Shown: positions 5,974-7,326 of the stretch, piece by piece
Layout: every line of letters begins with the position of its first letter
How positions within the stretch are numbered: position 1 is the stretch's first letter
Assembly: GCA_947167555.1 (NCBI GenBank)
Contig: CAMVIO010000096.1
Coordinates: 1 to 7,326 of the forward strand
From: an uncultured Selenomonadales bacterium
Lineage (GTDB): Bacteria; Bacillota; Negativicutes; Selenomonadales; Selenomonadaceae
Reading direction: 5' to 3'
Length of the DNA: 7,326 bases
Program-made: the position numbers and the translations under genes
The notes under the pieces: generated by a model
Told to the model about the DNA's origin: nothing
Database searches by the model: none
What the model saw: only the letters and a program-made list of their open reading frames with translations

Positions 5974-6345
5974 ATGAGGCCTTATCCCCCCGCCAATAAA
6001 GGGCATGGGGCAACCTTATTTATTATATACCGTTTGCAGGAAGTTCATAAAGCGCGTGCATTCCAAACGTATTTAGGGTATAATTTAAGTAATGCAGATG
6101 AGCTGATACAAAACGTGTTGGAGAATATCGGTCAATACGAAGCAGTCAAAAAACAAGACCCGAAAGGATATGGTGAAAGGCTCACGGTCACGATGATGTT
6201 GAAAGGACCAAACGGGAAAGAGGAACCCGTCAGGACTGGCTGGATCATCGACAAGGAAAAAGACGAGATCCGCATGACGAGCATCTATGTGAACAGGCGC
6301 AAGACAGGGAAGTCTCAAAGAAAGGCAAAGAAAAAGAAGGGATAA
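5974..6345 (+). CDS. DUF6883-like protein (polymorphic-toxin-associated domain), possibly a displaced fragment
   Basis: 123 residues. From about residue 25 the sequence follows the pattern I associate with DUF6883, a domain of unknown function often found at toxin C-termini: HKARAFQTYLGYNLSNADEL at about 25-44, then a helix, YGERLTVTMMLKGPNGKEEP, VRTGWIIDKEKDEIRMTSIY and a basic tail (RKTGKSQRKAKKKKG). The first 20 or so residues look like noise, and no ribosome site precedes the ATG at 5974; a TAA lies 3 nt upstream in frame. I infer that the domain once formed the end of a longer protein. A well-spaced ribosome site for the next gene overlaps its Lys-rich end, and 3 nt separate them. Domain naming is from memory of the family pattern. 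Confidence 0.6.
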   Translation: MRPYPPANKGHGATLFIIYRLQEVHKARAFQTYLGYNLSNADELIQNVLENIGQYEAVKKQDPKGYGERLTVTMMLKGPNGKEEPVRTGWIIDKEKDEIRMTSIYVNRRKTGKSQRKAKKKKG

Positions 6346-6348
6346 CGC

Positions 6349-6564
6349 ATGGCGCTTGAAATGTTCGACAAAATTCTTTTGAAAACAGGGGAAGTTGCAT
6401 ACATTGTTGAAATACTCAAAGATGGAGAGGCGTATATTGCGGACATAGATAAGCACAGTGGATGGACTGAAACAGAGACGGTTCTTCCGAATGAGATTGA
6501 ACGGGTTCTGCGAAAGTCCTCTGAAGTGTTTGGAAAGAAAGTGAAACGGTACGAAAATGGATAA
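6349..6564 (+). CDS. DUF4926-like small protein
   Basis: 71 residues with good ribosome-site spacing (AAGAAGGGA about 8 nt before the ATG). The sequence LLKTGEVAYIVEILKDGEAY then ADIDKHSG and VLPNEIERVL fits a small SH3/KOW-like beta barrel of the DUF4926 type, which commonly lies directly after DUF6883 genes. Its role is unknown; a partner or immunity role for the preceding gene is inference from the pairing. The 3' end overlaps the start of the next small frame by 8 nt (ATGGATAA). Composition is AT-rich compared with the core genes to the left. Confidence 0.65.
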   Translation: MALEMFDKILLKTGEVAYIVEILKDGEAYIADIDKHSGWTETETVLPNEIERVLRKSSEVFGKKVKRYENG

Positions 6565-6664
6565 TTTTGTCACGATCTACAAAATCCTTCGCGCCATGGA
6601 GGCGGCAATGGACGCTGACGAGTTCGACGCGGCGGCTGTTTCCGCGAGATATGGAAGATACTGA
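6557..6664 (+). pseudogene. Truncated N-terminus of a YjcQ-like protein
   Basis: 35 residues starting inside the end of the DUF4926-like gene. MDNFVTIYKILRAMEAAMDA followed by DEFDAAAVSA looks like the conserved N-terminus of YjcQ-like winged-helix proteins common in phages and mobile elements. It then breaks into RYGRY and stops. The rest of the family (about 60 or more residues) is missing; a different frame after the break reads EIWKILKKD, which may be a scrap of the lost part. A deletion or frameshift is the likely cause. It could instead be a genuine tiny ORF, but the sudden end after a well-conserved helix argues against that. Confidence 0.5.
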
Positions 6665-6682
6665 AAAAGGATGTGAGATAAC

Positions 6683-6850
6683 ATGACTATAATTGCACCT
6701 AAGCACTGGAAAGAAATTGTGAAATACTCGGTTTACAAAGACGGCTTCCGTGTCGGTGTCCGTGATGACGCTCCGCAAGAGGTAAAAGACGCTTATAAAA
6801 AACTGAAAGATGAATACGATGACGCAGCTAAAAAGGGAACATCGCTTTAA
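6683..6850 (+). CDS. Small hypothetical protein, 55 residues
   Basis: Unrecognised family, but the reading frame looks like a real gene. It begins MTIIAPKHWKEIVKYSVYKD, then GFRVGVRDDAPQEVKDAYKK, and ends in a charged helix with KKGTSL. A weak AAGGA ribosome site lies 11 nt before the ATG, and an intrinsic terminator follows 13 nt after the stop. It has no signal peptide or membrane segment. It is the last gene of the plus-strand block between the arrays and may be cotranscribed with the DUF6883/DUF4926 pair. I cannot assign a function. Confidence 0.6.
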   Translation: MTIIAPKHWKEIVKYSVYKDGFRVGVRDDAPQEVKDAYKKLKDEYDDAAKKGTSL

Positions 6851-6863
6851 GGAGAAAACCAAC

Positions 6864-6896
6864 AAAGCACTTTGCAAACTGCAAGGTGCTTTTCTT
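6864..6896 (+). terminator. Intrinsic terminator ending the plus-strand accessory block
   Basis: AAGCACTTTGCA (6865-6876) pairs with TGCAAGGTGCTT (6880-6891) with one wobble around the 3-nt loop AAC, followed by TTCTT. The strong 12-bp stem with a short T-rich tail is a standard factor-independent terminator for the genes at 5974-6850. Confidence 0.85.
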
Positions 6897-6918
6897 ATGC
6901 CCGGAATGAGGTGAGAAC

Positions 6919-6981
6919 ATGAACAGAGGGCGGGATACGCCGGGAAAATTTTCAGATCATCGCTTGGAAGGAGTGATTTAA
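6919..6981 (+). CDS. Tiny ORF (20 residues), possible leader peptide
   Basis: A 20-codon frame, MNRGRDTPGKFSDHRLEGVI, preceded by GAGGTGAG about 6 nt upstream. Its stop overlaps the next ATG by one base (TTTAATG), a coupled arrangement. It resembles short leader-like frames that I have seen ahead of small holin-like toxins in firmicutes, but this is a weak recollection. It may be non-coding. Confidence 0.25.
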   Translation: MNRGRDTPGKFSDHRLEGVI

Positions 6982-7029
6982 TGCAGAGATTTGACACCGT
7001 AGCTTCTTTATATGTACTCTTAAATGTAT
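6981..7029 (+). pseudogene. Start of a small gene cut by the right CRISPR array
   Basis: An ATG at 6981 has a near-ideal ribosome site, AAGGAG (6968-6973) with 7 nt spacing, and reads MQRFDTVASLYVLLN before running into the first repeat at 7030. The frame then stays open through repeats and spacers to the window end, which is presumably meaningless translation. The N-terminus resembles the start of short holin-like toxin peptides, but I cannot confirm that. The gene looks truncated at its 3' side exactly where the array begins. Confidence 0.3.
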
Positions 7030-7326
7030 ATTTCAATCCACGCCCTCCGTGCGGAGGGCGACACGCGAGTAAGCTGGAGGCCGTGGGCGGCGACGTATCT
7101 CAATCCACCCCCTCCGCATGGAGGGCGACCTTCGAGCGGTTCCGCAACGTCTCCATCACGCAATTTCAATCCACGCCCTCCGCATGGAGGGCGACGAAGT
7201 TCGGTTCCTCCGTCATCGGTCGATCCATATTTCAATCCACGCCCTCCGCATGGAGGGCGACAGCAACCCCTCCTTCTGCTCTGCCATTGTTGGCTATTTC
7301 AATCCACGCCCTCCGCATGGAGGGCG
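7030..7326 (-). CRISPR. Type I-C-like CRISPR array, 5 repeats / 4 spacers, continues beyond window
   Basis: Repeats of 33 nt start at 7030, 7097, 7163, 7229 and 7296 (the last cut after 31 nt by the window end). Spacers of 34, 33, 33 and 34 nt lie at 7063-7096, 7130-7162, 7196-7228 and 7262-7295. The repeat is the same as in the left array and has the same strand: its reverse complement ends TGGATTGAAAT. The three right-most repeats match consensus over the visible bases. The one at 7097 has two changes (positions 3 and 13). The one at 7030 has a TGC loop (positions 21-23). Increasing fidelity to the right supports a leader on that side, outside the window. crRNA processing would leave an 11-nt 5' handle by Cas5d in this subtype. 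Confidence 0.98.

Noticed and set aside
6078..6083. TATAAT-like -10 inside the DUF6883-like gene
   Set aside because: No -35 match lies at 16-18 nt upstream and the site is within a coding domain; chance in AT-rich DNA is likely.
6416..7036. Long open frame on the minus strand (206 residues)
   Set aside because: It lies antisense to the DUF4926-like, YjcQ-like and small genes that have ribosome sites. Its product is rich in Ser, Cys and Phe without any family pattern.
7020..7235. Minus-strand frame with Gly/Arg/Pro-rich repeats
   Set aside because: It is the translation of CRISPR repeats (RPPCGG motifs), not a repeat protein.

Overview
The window looks like a chromosomal segment of a diderm firmicute, most likely a Negativicutes member of the Selenomonas type. 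This is inferred from the GC-rich core genes, the order Asp23 / AmaP / DUF2273 / nusB / xseA / xseB / ispA, and a type I-C CRISPR repeat. No rRNA or tRNA is present, so the taxonomy rests on gene order and protein style only.

Positions 1-4223 (minus strand) hold a tight housekeeping operon. An extended -10 promoter at 4195-4223 drives asp23, amaP, a DUF2273 membrane gene, nusB, xseA, xseB and ispA (cut by the window edge). The first three are envelope-associated alkaline-shock genes. The rest cover transcription antitermination, exonuclease VII and isoprenoid chain synthesis. A terminator-like hairpin with a T run lies between nusB and xseA and may attenuate the distal part.

Positions 4262-5346 (minus strand) are a self-contained toxin/immunity-like cassette with its own strong promoter and terminator. 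It encodes a lipoprotein whose C-terminal domain matches the bacterial EndoU ribonuclease family, followed by a small acidic protein whose start overlaps the EndoU stop and which I infer to be its immunity partner.

Positions 5501-7326 are CRISPR and accessory DNA. Two stretches of the same 33-nt type I-C-like repeat, both reading on the minus strand, lie at 5501-5733 (4 repeats, partly degenerate) and 7030-7326 (5 repeats, running off the window). The DNA between them (5734-7029, 1,296 bp) is visibly AT-richer and coded on the plus strand. It holds a frameshifted toxin-tail-like remnant, a DUF6883-like gene and a DUF4926-like gene, a truncated YjcQ-like fragment, a small unknown gene, a terminator and two tiny ORFs, the last of which reads into the right array. 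The two repeats bordering this block share a loop variant found in no other repeat. This suggests one ancestral array split by, or recombined around, a polymorphic-toxin scrap cassette. No cas genes are in the window. The leader, and any cas operon, should lie to the right.
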